A DNA stretch of 64,000 nucleotides from Candidatus Enterococcus murrayae (GTDB lineage: Bacteria; Bacillota; Bacilli; Lactobacillales; Enterococcaceae). A program made the translations under genes and the position numbers. Shown here one piece after another: positions 17,299-25,757 of the stretch. Where the stretch lies: contig NZ_JAFLVR010000020.1 in the NCBI RefSeq assembly GCF_017315985.1, positions 179,705-243,704 of the forward strand, read 5' to 3'. Numbering within the stretch: position 1 is the stretch's first letter; each line of letters starts with the position of its first letter. Below the pieces are notes generated by a model. It worked only from the letters and a program-made list of their open reading frames with translations, was not told the origin of the DNA and made no database searches.

Positions 17299-17946
17299 GT
17301 GAAGATTTTACTATGTGAAGACGAAGATAAAATGCGTGAGCTATTGAGGAAATTTTTCGAAAAGGAAGGCTATACAGTGGTAGAAGCCAGTGATGGCGAA
17401 GCTGCCATGGAGAAATTTTACGCAGAGACCTTTGACTTGGCGATTTTGGACTGGATGATGCCAAAAATGACAGGGCTGGAGGCCGCTAAAAGAATGAAAA
17501 GCGAGCGCAATATCAAAATCTTGATGCTGACGGCCAAAAATCTGCCAGAAGATGAGGTACGAGCATTAATGACAGGTGTCGATGACTATTTAGCGAAGCC
17601 GTTTCATGCCCAAGTCCTTTTAACGCGGGCAGCGAAATTGTTAGGAGTGATTCAGCAAGATATCAAGCAGCCGCTGATTTTTATCCCAAATGAGAAGCGT
17701 GCATTGTTAAATGATGTGGCGCTGAGTCTGACCAACAGGGAGTATGACATGCTGTATTATCTGTATCAGAATCAAGGTCTGCCTTTAACACGTGAACAGA
17801 TTCTTTTATCCGTTTGGGGAATGGATCATGAAAATGATGAAAGGACCGTCGACAGTTTTATTCGTATTTTACGAGAAAAGGTAGGGAAAGAACTTATCCA
17901 AACTGTTTATGGAACAGGCTACCGCTTTGAATTACCGAAAAAATAG
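17299..17946 (+). CDS. OmpR-family response regulator
   Basis: 215 aa from GTG with AGAAGGG 10 nt upstream. The receiver domain has the acidic pocket ED (residues 7-8 region), phospho-acceptor D51 in LAILDWMMP, T in MLTAKN and K in YLAKPF. The C-terminal winged helix (about 125-213) ends RTVDSFIRILREKVG and VYGTGYRFE, typical of OmpR/PhoB proteins. It overlaps its kinase gene by 38 bp. Targets are unknown; the adjacent small membrane peptide, phosphoesterase and hydrolase genes are candidates. Confidence 0.92.
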   Translation: MKILLCEDEDKMRELLRKFFEKEGYTVVEASDGEAAMEKFYAETFDLAILDWMMPKMTGLEAAKRMKSERNIKILMLTAKNLPEDEVRALMTGVDDYLAKPFHAQVLLTRAAKLLGVIQQDIKQPLIFIPNEKRALLNDVALSLTNREYDMLYYLYQNQGLPLTREQILLSVWGMDHENDERTVDSFIRILREKVGKELIQTVYGTGYRFELPKK

Positions 17947-19300
17947 TCTGACTCGCGCATTTATCCAGCGTATCGCGATCATCTTTATTTTGATTCTGTC
18001 ACTTGTTACGATTTTTTATCGCTGGGGCTTTCCAACCTATTATTATTGGAAAATGGAGCAGCCGGTCAAGGAAGCGCAAAAATTGATACAAACCGGGAAA
18101 AAAGAACAAGTAGACGACGAGCTGGTAGTCATCGCAATCGAGAACAAGCCCGCTATTTCAAATGAGGAGCTGACCAGCGATATGACCTTCCGCTTGAGCC
18201 AAGCCGGGATCTCGCTGAATCGCTTTTGGATTGATCAGACAACTACCGCCGCTGTTAAAAAAGGACAGGCGGTTCAACGACTATACAATCAGACGCGGCA
18301 ACGAAATGATTTCTATACTATTTTCTTTGCTCAAGACAACAAATTCTACTTAATAGGGACGAGTATTCCAGATTTTCAGGCGGCGATCCAAACAATATTC
18401 CCGATTTTAATCGCGGCGACGAGTGTCTTTTTGGTGCTGCTGTTTGGCTTGATTGTTCTCTTAGTCCGGCGGCAGATCATCGAACCGATTCGCCGTTTAG
18501 AACAAACGACTCGAAACATCTCCCAATTGAATTTTGCCGACTCCGATATCACGGTTGAAAATGAGCTGGGGAATCTAAGTCAATCGATCAATCAAATGAA
18601 GCGGTCGCTTCAAGAACATGAAATGGAGATGCTTGAGCGCAATGATCAATTAAAGGCCTTCTCGTCTAATTTGGCCCATGAGCTAAAAACTCCCTTATCC
18701 GTTATGCAGCTGCTCGTTGACGGCGAAAAAATGGCGTTAGAGAATTCCAGCTTCTTAGACGATCTTGATCAGCAGCTCATCAATATGAACGAATTAGTCG
18801 CCAATCTGCTGCACTATAGTCAACAGTTAAAGGAAGCAATCCAGTTAGAGCCGGTGGCAATCAGCGAGATAATCGAAAAAGAAGTGGTTCAGCAGCAGCT
18901 CATTGATCAAAAATTCAATATTGCGCTTGAGGTAGAACCCTGTCAGCTTGATACAAATGAGGCATTGCTGAAGGTCATACTGATCAATCTATTAACAAAC
19001 GGCATCAAATACAGCCTGAATAAACAAATGAGCATTAGCGGTAAAAAGAAACACGATCATTATTTGCTGATTTTTGAGAATTTGTCTGCAGAAATATCCC
19101 CTAAGCAGATCGCACAGCTGACCAAACCGTTTGTAGTAGGGGAGGAATCACGAAATAATCACCTGTCAGGTACCGGCTTAGGCCTTTCGATCGTGGAACA
19201 AACACTCCAGCGAATCGGTGGAGAATTGTCACTTCAGCAGAAAGATCATCGTTTTATCGCGACCGTTATCCTTCCTATCAAGCAAAAACCAGTCCATTAA
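17909..19300 (+). CDS. Sensor histidine kinase
   Basis: 463 aa. The first membrane helix is at about 22-42 and the second at about 165-190, leaving a sensor domain of roughly 120 residues outside the cell. A HAMP linker follows (RRQIIEPIRRLEQTTRNI), then the H-box with H257 in NLAHELKTP, and N, G1 and G2 boxes ending GTGLGLSIVEQ. It starts inside the response regulator gene; no separate ribosome site is visible, so the exact ATG (17909) is uncertain and translation is probably coupled. The signal is unknown. Confidence 0.9.
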   Translation: MEQATALNYRKNSLTRAFIQRIAIIFILILSLVTIFYRWGFPTYYYWKMEQPVKEAQKLIQTGKKEQVDDELVVIAIENKPAISNEELTSDMTFRLSQAGISLNRFWIDQTTTAAVKKGQAVQRLYNQTRQRNDFYTIFFAQDNKFYLIGTSIPDFQAAIQTIFPILIAATSVFLVLLFGLIVLLVRRQIIEPIRRLEQTTRNISQLNFADSDITVENELGNLSQSINQMKRSLQEHEMEMLERNDQLKAFSSNLAHELKTPLSVMQLLVDGEKMALENSSFLDDLDQQLINMNELVANLLHYSQQLKEAIQLEPVAISEIIEKEVVQQQLIDQKFNIALEVEPCQLDTNEALLKVILINLLTNGIKYSLNKQMSISGKKKHDHYLLIFENLSAEISPKQIAQLTKPFVVGEESRNNHLSGTGLGLSIVEQTLQRIGGELSLQQKDHRFIATVILPIKQKPVH

Positions 19301-19320
19301 GTTGTGCTGGTTTTTCTTTT
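19284..19320 (+). terminator. Terminator of the two-component operon
   Basis: Stem AAAAACCAG/CTGGTTTTT with a 14-nt loop that includes the kinase stop codon, followed by CTTTT. Confidence 0.78.
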
Positions 19321-19372
19321 GCACAAGTTTTGCATAATTGTTTTCTATGCTTTGCTCAGGGGAGAGGATCGG

Positions 19373-19468
19373 ATGACGAATCAAGCAAAACGAAGAGTGA
19401 TTATTGGAATCCTAGTATTTGCACTGCTTCTATCGGGTAGTGCACTGGCGATTCTATCACTGCAATAG
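19373..19468 (+). CDS. Small single-pass membrane protein (31 aa)
   Basis: ATG 6 nt after GGGAGAGG, ending at TAG 19466-19468. The 31 residues comprise a basic head (TNQAKRRV) and one hydrophobic helix (IIGILVFALLLSGSALAIL), a positive-inside single-pass topology. It lies after the kinase terminator and 29 bp before a phosphoesterase gene, so it may be first in that transcript. No homologue is recognised. A good ribosome site and coherent topology support it, but short length keeps confidence modest. Confidence 0.5.
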   Translation: MTNQAKRRVIIGILVFALLLSGSALAILSLQ

Positions 19469-19497
19469 AACGAATAAACGAAAAGGCAGGTCAGCTT

Positions 19498-20307
19498 ATG
19501 TTTAAAAAAATTTTCATCGGACTAGTTTTAATTTTAGTCTGCATTCCTATTTATGCCTTCAAAATCGAACCCAACTTAGCAGTGGTTCACCGGCTGCAGT
19601 TAGGCAATAAATCAATGCCCAAGGAATTAAAAGTCCTTCAGCTTTCAGACATTCAAGTATCTGAAAGCTATTCAACGAAACGGTTGGATAAGGTCATTCG
19701 TAAAGTCAATAAAGAAAAACCGGATATCATTGTATTTACAGGCGATCTTTTTGATAATTACGCACAATACAATCACGAACCGGAAATCATTGAGAAGCTT
19801 AAGCAAATGAAAGCAACGATTGGGAAATACGCGGTTTGGGGAAATCATGATTATGGCGGCGGAGCAGCTAGAGTCTATCAGCAGGTCATGAATGCAGCGA
19901 ATTTTGAAGTATTAAAAAATGCTGGTGAAACATTGACTCTTGCAAATGGCAAAGAAGTCTTCATTGGAGGGTTGGATGATTCTCTACTAGGTGCTCCTTC
20001 GATCGAGGAAACCTTGAGCTACCGCCAAAGATACGATTATTCCATTTTACTTACTCATGAACCAGATGTAGCGGAGGGATTTGTGGGCACCAATACACAA
20101 TTAGTATTGGCCGGCCACAGTCATGGCGGGCAGGTCCGCCTGCCGTTTTATGAAGTAAAAAATGTTTTAGCAAAAAAATATACTCGCGGACTCTATGAAA
20201 TGAAGGATCATACCAAGCTATACGTGAATACCGGGCTGGGCACAACAGCCATTCACGCGCGATTGGGCGTACCGCCGGAAATTTCCGTCTTTCACTTGCA
20301 TTTTTAA
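19498..20307 (+). CDS. Membrane-anchored metallophosphoesterase (YkuE-like)
   Basis: 269 aa. An N-terminal membrane anchor (residues 4-22) precedes a calcineurin-type domain with its metal ligands in order: LSDIQ, FTGDLFDN, WGNHDYGG, LLTHEPD and LAGHSHGGQ. In this family the domain acts outside the membrane on phosphodiesters or phospholipids such as UDP-sugar or lipid phosphates. Substrate is not deducible. The DxH motif of the first block is D-I-Q here, a histidine-to-glutamine change worth noting. Preceded by the 31-aa membrane peptide gene. Confidence 0.85.
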   Translation: MFKKIFIGLVLILVCIPIYAFKIEPNLAVVHRLQLGNKSMPKELKVLQLSDIQVSESYSTKRLDKVIRKVNKEKPDIIVFTGDLFDNYAQYNHEPEIIEKLKQMKATIGKYAVWGNHDYGGGAARVYQQVMNAANFEVLKNAGETLTLANGKEVFIGGLDDSLLGAPSIEETLSYRQRYDYSILLTHEPDVAEGFVGTNTQLVLAGHSHGGQVRLPFYEVKNVLAKKYTRGLYEMKDHTKLYVNTGLGTTAIHARLGVPPEISVFHLHF

Positions 20308-20394
20308 ACACATTTTCCAAGTGGGTGTAGCCTAAAGTTTGTTGAGCATTATGGGAAAATGATATGATAGCAACGAAAGAAAGGAACGATCAAA

Positions 20395-21117
20395 GTGAAA
20401 AAATGGAAAAAGCTCCTTCTGATCCTTGTTATCGGATTAGCCCTCGTATTAGGTGGTGGCATAGCGTATTTAAAAACGCAAAGCTATTCTCCAACCAATA
20501 ATGCATTGCAAACCGCAAAAAATGCAGAGGACAGCGGGGATTGGCTGTATTTCTCTGGCAAGGATCAAACAAAGCCTATGATCATTTTTTATCCGGGCGC
20601 ACTTGTTGAACCCGAAAGCTATAGCCCTTGGGCCCAAACCTTAGCCAAAGCAGGATATCCCGTTTATATCCTGAAAATGCCTCTGGATTTAGCCGTTTTA
20701 GCACCTAACCGCGGGGAAAAAGTTCTTTCTGAACACCCCAAGCGCGACTATATAGTAGGCGGCCATTCTTTAGGCGGCGTCATGGCCAGCCGCTTTGCAA
20801 AAGGGCATACCAATCATCTGGAGGGCGTCTTTTTCTTGGCTAGTTATCCAGATACAAAAGGAACCTTAGCAGATAAAAACATCCCTGTATTGTCCTTGAC
20901 TGCGGAAAATGATCGCGTCTTAAATCATGACGCTTATAAAAAGGCCAAGCAGGACTTACCTAAGTCTACCGATTATCAAGAAATCAGTGGCGGAAATCAC
21001 GCCGGCTTCGGATCTTATGGTCCACAAAAAGGGGATGGCAAATCCGAGATCAATGATCAGAATCAACAAGTTGCCCAACAGCTGCTTTTATGGCTAAAGG
21101 AATATGTGAACCATTAG
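20395..21117 (+). CDS. Membrane-anchored alpha/beta hydrolase
   Basis: 240 aa from GTG behind GAAAGGAACG. An N-terminal lysine-rich head and hydrophobic helix (residues 7-25) look like a signal anchor, so the catalytic domain is probably outside. Nucleophile motif GGHSLGG, an acidic residue in LTAENDRVL and the histidine in GGNHAGFG form the triad expected of the PF12695-type hydrolase fold. Substrate unknown. It follows the phosphoesterase by 87 bp and precedes an intergenic repeat. Confidence 0.82.
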   Translation: MKKWKKLLLILVIGLALVLGGGIAYLKTQSYSPTNNALQTAKNAEDSGDWLYFSGKDQTKPMIIFYPGALVEPESYSPWAQTLAKAGYPVYILKMPLDLAVLAPNRGEKVLSEHPKRDYIVGGHSLGGVMASRFAKGHTNHLEGVFFLASYPDTKGTLADKNIPVLSLTAENDRVLNHDAYKKAKQDLPKSTDYQEISGGNHAGFGSYGPQKGDGKSEINDQNQQVAQQLLLWLKEYVNH

Positions 21118-21141
21118 CTTAGAAAATAGAAGGAACAAAAC

Positions 21142-21229
21142 AAAAAGCCAAACGATCTTAAACTTTCATAATTGAAAGTAAATAGATTGTTTAGCTTTCA
21201 TTTTGTTAAGTTTTTTTCGAAAAGACTTT
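21142..21229 (+). repeat. Copy 3 of the two-palindrome intergenic repeat (88 bp)
   Basis: AAAAAGCCAAACGATC, inner palindrome ACTTTCATAATTGAAAGT, GATTGTTTAGCTTTCATTTTGT, then AAGTTTTTTTC-GAAAAGACTTT. Same order and spacing as copies at 4869 and 7306. It lies between the convergent hydrolase and vWA surface-protein genes and is the only terminator-like structure available to either. Confidence 0.85.
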
Positions 21230-21246
21230 AAGAATGTTAACTGGTA

Positions 21247-23244
21247 CTAATTTATTTTCTTTAATAAGTAGATAGCAGCTCCGAATAGGCTAGTTCCCAG
21301 CAGAACCCAGATAATGCTGCTTCGGTCGTCATTGGTTTTAGGATAGCGCTTGTTAGAGGCGCTGGTCGTTTTAATGATTGCCGCTTTCCTGGAAGACTCG
21401 CTTGTTTTTGGTTCTTCCGTAGTAGCTGCCGGAGCGGTACTCTCTGTTGTCGAGCTTTGAGTGGTACTTGGTTCTGTGGTGCTTGGCTCCGTGGTACTTG
21501 GTTCTGTTTCCTTATACGTATTAATCATAGTAAAGTGATTGTTTTCTTTATTTATTGAAAATTCAAAATCTGCAGGGATATTTACTTCATTGACATTATA
21601 AATGATTGTATCTCCAGCGTTGTTATACAAGGGCAGATCATTGTTAACTCCTTGTACAGGTACAGTTGAAACAGTCGCCTTGAAATTTTTCTCTTTTGTT
21701 AGTGAAAGAGTATCCGACGCTGCCCATGAACTTGGGTTGGCTAACGGTGTTCTAATCACTTGGTAGTCTATTTTGTCAGGAATCATTGATGCTGGTGCAT
21801 TTTTCCATTGCTTTTCTAGGCTAAGGTCGACTTTGGGTGCTTTGATTGATGGAATCGGAAAATCTAGCAGCGATGAGCCATCACTTGCCGGGTCCAAGGT
21901 CGTTCGCTGGTTACACAAATACCAGAATTCACCTTTAAAATCATTTGCCTCGGTATTTAATCGAATTTGATACGTCACGGTAATACGTTCGTTTACACCT
22001 AAGGCAAAGTTCGAAACAGTGATGACTTGATTTTGCTCAGTGACTTCTAAATTTCTCACTAACTCATCGGCTGGCAGCCAGTTTCCGCTAGAATCCTTTT
22101 TCCAACCAGCTTTCCTGTAGTTTGCTTCAGAAAAATTTCCACTGCCTTGCAGCAAAATATTTTCACCCATTGGGTCAGTTACAGTGCCCTTTGGGATAGT
22201 TTTCGTTGCCGAGTTGATAATATTTTTTAACGCATCCCCTAATCCTAGAAGATTTTCGTCTATAGGACTATAGTGACTCTCTTTGTCCGCGATATTTCGT
22301 GCAATATATTCCCCTCTAGGAGTGGGGGCAGTACCGATGGAATAAGTGATGATGCCTTTTTCCTTTAAAGCAACGATTGTTCCGAGAGTGGCATCAGTAA
22401 CAACGGTTTTATCGACCTTGTTCCCATTGACGTCAGAAATCGTATCACTAGTATTAAATTGTGGCGAGTCCGTCTGAAACTCTTTATTATAAGCAGCTGT
22501 GTGGAAACCATTGTAATCCGTAATTTGACCAGTATTTGGGTAGGTAGCTGCATTATCCACAGGAAGGTAGCTGCGATTTGCGCTGCCATCTCCAACGTGA
22601 ATCAGGATTTTCTCAGCCCCTGGTCTGCCTTGATTCAATAAAAGCTCTTGACCTGCGATCAAGCCCTTTTGTATAAAAGTACCCGTATGGCTTTCAGCGG
22701 TGTTAGTCAAAAAGTTTTGCAGCTGATTCATGTCATTTGTCAAGCCGTTTGTAGAATACACATTTCTGTTGTAGGCGACAATCCCGATTTGAGCAACTCC
22801 GTTTGATAAGGAATCCCCTAATTCTGCGCCGAACTCCTGCAGTCCTCTTAATGTGTTGGTCAATTTCTCCCCCTGCATAGAAGAAGAGTAGTCAATAACT
22901 AGTACAATATCTAGCGGTGGGTGAGGAATCTCATTTCCTTTAATATCTAGGGTCACATCGAACAATCCTTGCTTTTTCGGATTGGATTTGACTGTCTTTC
23001 TAACATAGGCCTGATCCTGATAATTTACAAACCCCTCAGAATCTACCGGTAGTTGATTTGTGTTAGTGTAGCCGTAATTGTACGTATCTCCATTTGCGAC
23101 TCCATTACTTATGAAATTACCCGCGTTCGTTGATTCGTATTGAAAAGGACTCTCAGCAGCCAACGTTGTTGTAGAATTGGCAACAAAGAAAACAAATAGC
23201 ATAGCTATAACAGCCCCGAACGACGTAAAAAACTTATTTTTCAT
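21247..23244 (-). CDS. Cell-wall anchored vWA-domain surface protein
   Basis: 665 aa from the ATG 7 nt after GGAGG. A signal peptide (1-30, cleavage near TTLAA) is followed by a von Willebrand A domain whose MIDAS reads DIVLVIDYSSSM with D118, S120 and S122. Then come beta-rich domains, a T/E/S/P stalk with STTEP repeats (about 590-620) and a sorting signal: YPKTN, hydrophobic helix WVLLGTSLFGAAIYLL and KKIN tail. It probably acts as an adhesin or pilus-tip-like protein. YPKTN departs from LPxTG and recalls pilus-type sortase substrates; no sortase is in the window. Confidence 0.85.
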   Translation of the reverse strand: MKNKFFTSFGAVIAMLFVFFVANSTTTLAAESPFQYESTNAGNFISNGVANGDTYNYGYTNTNQLPVDSEGFVNYQDQAYVRKTVKSNPKKQGLFDVTLDIKGNEIPHPPLDIVLVIDYSSSMQGEKLTNTLRGLQEFGAELGDSLSNGVAQIGIVAYNRNVYSTNGLTNDMNQLQNFLTNTAESHTGTFIQKGLIAGQELLLNQGRPGAEKILIHVGDGSANRSYLPVDNAATYPNTGQITDYNGFHTAAYNKEFQTDSPQFNTSDTISDVNGNKVDKTVVTDATLGTIVALKEKGIITYSIGTAPTPRGEYIARNIADKESHYSPIDENLLGLGDALKNIINSATKTIPKGTVTDPMGENILLQGSGNFSEANYRKAGWKKDSSGNWLPADELVRNLEVTEQNQVITVSNFALGVNERITVTYQIRLNTEANDFKGEFWYLCNQRTTLDPASDGSSLLDFPIPSIKAPKVDLSLEKQWKNAPASMIPDKIDYQVIRTPLANPSSWAASDTLSLTKEKNFKATVSTVPVQGVNNDLPLYNNAGDTIIYNVNEVNIPADFEFSINKENNHFTMINTYKETEPSTTEPSTTEPSTTQSSTTESTAPAATTEEPKTSESSRKAAIIKTTSASNKRYPKTNDDRSSIIWVLLGTSLFGAAIYLLKKIN

Positions 23245-23256
23245 AATATCCTCCAT

Positions 23257-23634
23257 TAGTAACTTTATTTCGTCTCGATTATAACACTTATCGCTTTATT
23301 CTCGTAAAGATACACTCATAAATAAAGATGAAAACGCCTAACAGTTTTATTAATGACAGAATGCATCAAGAGATAATGGAGAAGCGTTTTAAAAGTAGGA
23401 ATAATTACTTTCTTTAAGTAGAAGAGACTCGCTGAAATAAGTTTTTTTGAAAGGGTATTCATTATTTTATAGGGATAGAAAGCCTGATGTGATAGGAAAA
23501 AGCTTCTAAGAATCATTATACTTTAATAATTATTAATTTATTGGTGTGTAAAAGACGTGACAAAAGGAGTATTTTGTTGTTGTAGATATCTCAAATAATA
23601 ATTAGTAAATTCTAGACTGAAAGGAGGCACCCGC
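23257..23634. other. 378-bp AT-rich intergenic region between the vWA gene and a divergent orphan gene
   Basis: It must contain the promoters of both flanking genes. On the minus strand a TATAAT box lies at 23280-23285, about 35 bp before the vWA start. Two loose cre-like strings (ATGAAAACGCCTAAC near 23330 and GAGAAGCGTTTTAA near 23381) are present but poor. No open frame with a ribosome site, no RNA fold and no repeat was found. Confidence 0.5.
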
Positions 23635-24018
23635 ATGAAAAAATTTGGACTGAGCAAACAGAAATTATTTAGTCTCACTCGCCAGACATTGGAAAAACGC
23701 ATTCGCAAATTTTATTTTGAAACGAAAGATGGAAAGGCCGCCATCGAAATGCTGATCACACTTCAGGTGAGAAATGACTTGTGTGAAGCAGATTTTTCAA
23801 ATATGCTGCGATCACTCGTACAGCATATCTTCTTAAAAACAAGATCAACCGCAGCCATGCGCCGCTATTATTTTTATTTCACTACCTATTTCCAAGAAAA
23901 AGATTGGCAATTATTATTAATTAAATTATTTCCAGCACAAACATTTATCGCTGAAAAGCTTGAGCACCTATACACACAAGTTATCAAAGCGCCTTCAACA
24001 AGATTGGCGGAATCATGA
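23635..24018 (+). CDS. Hypothetical protein (127 aa), basic and helical
   Basis: GAAAGGAGG stands 8 nt before the ATG, so it is a real gene. The 127-residue product is basic and mainly helical, with aromatic-rich RRYYFYFTTYFQE around residues 80-92. There is no signal peptide or membrane segment. No family was recognised. It is followed after 51 bp by a DUF2922-like gene in the same direction; the two probably form an operon. Confidence 0.6.
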   Translation: MKKFGLSKQKLFSLTRQTLEKRIRKFYFETKDGKAAIEMLITLQVRNDLCEADFSNMLRSLVQHIFLKTRSTAAMRRYYFYFTTYFQEKDWQLLLIKLFPAQTFIAEKLEHLYTQVIKAPSTRLAES

Positions 24019-24069
24019 CCTGATTAACAGAAAAAGTGGAAGATAACAAATGAAAGGGAAGAGAAGCAA

Positions 24070-24735
24070 ATGATTGAAACATTTACATTAGATGCGGAAT
24101 TTGCTAACAGCAACGGCAAATCCCAACATCTTCGAATAAAAGATGTAGACCCAACCAAAACCGCAGATGAAATCAAAGCGGCTTTGACAAAAATGACGAA
24201 GCTCACTTTGTTTGAAAAAGACGGGGTTGCTTTATACAAAGAAGTGCTGCACGCTACACGAATCAAAAAGACCGTGAAACCAATTTTTGATGATCAAACA
24301 AAAGAAGTACTCCAGACGCCATCGCCTATGAAGATGGAGACAGAACCTTTGTCTGTAAAAGAAGACGCACTGCAACAGGTGCAAGAACCTGTGGATACTA
24401 TAGAAAATATTCGCATTCCTGAGGATTTGACTATCATAGAAGAAAGACCAGAGCCGGGGGTGCTGATTCAAAATATCGAGCTTCCTAAGGGGATTGACCC
24501 TTGGTCATTAAACGAGGAGCAAGCAGGTATTTTGCTTCTTTCTTGTGTACCCAATGGCGCCTCGCTGATAAACGTCGAAATCAATGATCAAGTGGCACCT
24601 CCAAGACTGATCGTTACATCGGGGATTGAACAGGAGAGGTTGCCGGCTGAAACACCGACAGCAACCCAATCTCCGCCGGCAAAACCCAAAAAAGCCCGAA
24701 ATCGGCGTCTGAATCGGATTCGTAAACAAGAATAA
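24070..24735 (+). CDS. DUF2922-like protein with long acidic/proline-rich extension
   Basis: 221 aa. Residues 1-75 follow the DUF2922 pattern: IETFTLDAEFANSNGK, DPTKTADEIKAALTKM, LFEKDGVALYKEVLHATRI. Members of that family are normally stand-alone proteins of about 70-80 aa, often beside DUF1659. Here a linker of about 70 residues (acidic, DALQQVQEPVD) leads to a second small folded segment (SLNEEQAGILLLSCVPNGASLI) and a basic proline-rich tail (KPKKARNRRLNRIRKQE). The role is unknown. The domain addition is unusual. Confidence 0.6.
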   Translation: MIETFTLDAEFANSNGKSQHLRIKDVDPTKTADEIKAALTKMTKLTLFEKDGVALYKEVLHATRIKKTVKPIFDDQTKEVLQTPSPMKMETEPLSVKEDALQQVQEPVDTIENIRIPEDLTIIEERPEPGVLIQNIELPKGIDPWSLNEEQAGILLLSCVPNGASLINVEINDQVAPPRLIVTSGIEQERLPAETPTATQSPPAKPKKARNRRLNRIRKQE

Positions 24736-24818
24736 CCAATCGTGTGTCTCATCAAAAAATCCAACGTTGGTATGAGGCGCACGATTAAACGAAGCAACAA
24801 ACCAAATAAACATTTTTG

Positions 24819-24847
24819 CCCGCTAAAGCAGCGGGCTATTTGGCATA
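24819..24847. repeat. 29-bp hairpin repeat, copy A
   Basis: CCCGCT-AAAGC-AGCGGG followed by CTATTTGGCATA. The same 29 bp with one difference occurs at 40703-40731. It sits between convergent genes (DUF2922-like and AraC) and probably terminates one or both. Confidence 0.75.
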
Positions 24848-24870
24848 GGAATCGGACGAATAATAAACTG

Positions 24871-25704
24871 TCAACAGCTCTTTCGGTAATCAGAAGGAGA
24901 AAGAGTGGTCGCTTTCTTAAACACCTTTGAAAAGGCTAACGGTTCTGGAAAACCTACGGAATTAGCAATGATATTAATCGGATGGTCAGTTGTACTTAAC
25001 AGCTCTTTCGCTTTGTCAATCTGAACCTTACGCAGAAATGCTTTTGGACTCATCAGGTATTTCTTTTTGAATACGTGAGAAAGATGATTAGGATGTACGC
25101 CCAATTCTGAAGCAAGCTCATTAATTTGAATCCCATCATGAAAGTGTAGGTCAATATATCTTCTTGCTTGAAAGGCAATTGAAGTATCCATAATAGAAAC
25201 TTTTTTTATTTCCTTATTTTCCAATAAATGCCCCACAAGAGTGTTCAGAACGCCATTTCCTTTAAGATATTTTGACAGATCATTGCTGTCCATCTCGATA
25301 ATCTCAGCGATTTGCTTATGAAAAAAATGGCGGTCCGGCTCTTCCAGCTCAAAGATCGGATTCTGTTGTTGACAAAGTAATTGAACATATTGATCAACTT
25401 GGGTTCCTAGAAAACCGATCCATGAATAATTCCATGGGTCGTCGGCTGAAGCTTTGTATGTAATGAGGTCTTTAGCTGGGCTTATAAATCCTTGACCGGC
25501 ACTTAGTTGAAAGCTTTTCTTATTAAGCGTAAAGGTGCCCTTTCCTGAGGTTATGAAATGAATGAAATAATACTCTCGAGAAATTGGGCCGTATGTATAA
25601 TTAGGTTCACAATTTTGGATGCCGCAGCTATAAAAATTGAAATCAGAAATCATTTTTCTTTCAAACTTGTGGCTTTTATCGGTATATTGCCATTTACCAT
25701 ACAT
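24871..25704 (-). CDS. AraC-family regulator of the second alpha-glucoside locus
   Basis: 277 aa from the ATG 7 nt after GAGG. The N-terminal cupin-like domain contains YGPISREYYFIHF and GKGTFTLNKK; the C-terminal double helix-turn-helix includes INELASELGVHPNHLSHVF and INIIANSVGFPEPLAFSKVFK. It is clearly homologous to the regulator at 30281-31120 (shared SDF, CEP-YGP and YFIHF motifs), and both are MsmR-like. It is divergent from a GH13 gene, which it probably activates. Confidence 0.85.
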   Translation of the reverse strand: MYGKWQYTDKSHKFERKMISDFNFYSCGIQNCEPNYTYGPISREYYFIHFITSGKGTFTLNKKSFQLSAGQGFISPAKDLITYKASADDPWNYSWIGFLGTQVDQYVQLLCQQQNPIFELEEPDRHFFHKQIAEIIEMDSNDLSKYLKGNGVLNTLVGHLLENKEIKKVSIMDTSIAFQARRYIDLHFHDGIQINELASELGVHPNHLSHVFKKKYLMSPKAFLRKVQIDKAKELLSTTDHPINIIANSVGFPEPLAFSKVFKKATTLSPSDYRKSC

Positions 25705-25757
25705 TTTCGTTCCTCTTCTCATCTTTTTTCTTATAAATCATTTTAGCATGAAATCGT

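Noticed and set aside
21430..21515. Tandem short repeats that could suggest a CRISPR-like or VNTR array
   Set aside because: They encode the STTEP stalk of the surface protein in frame and are coding repeats.
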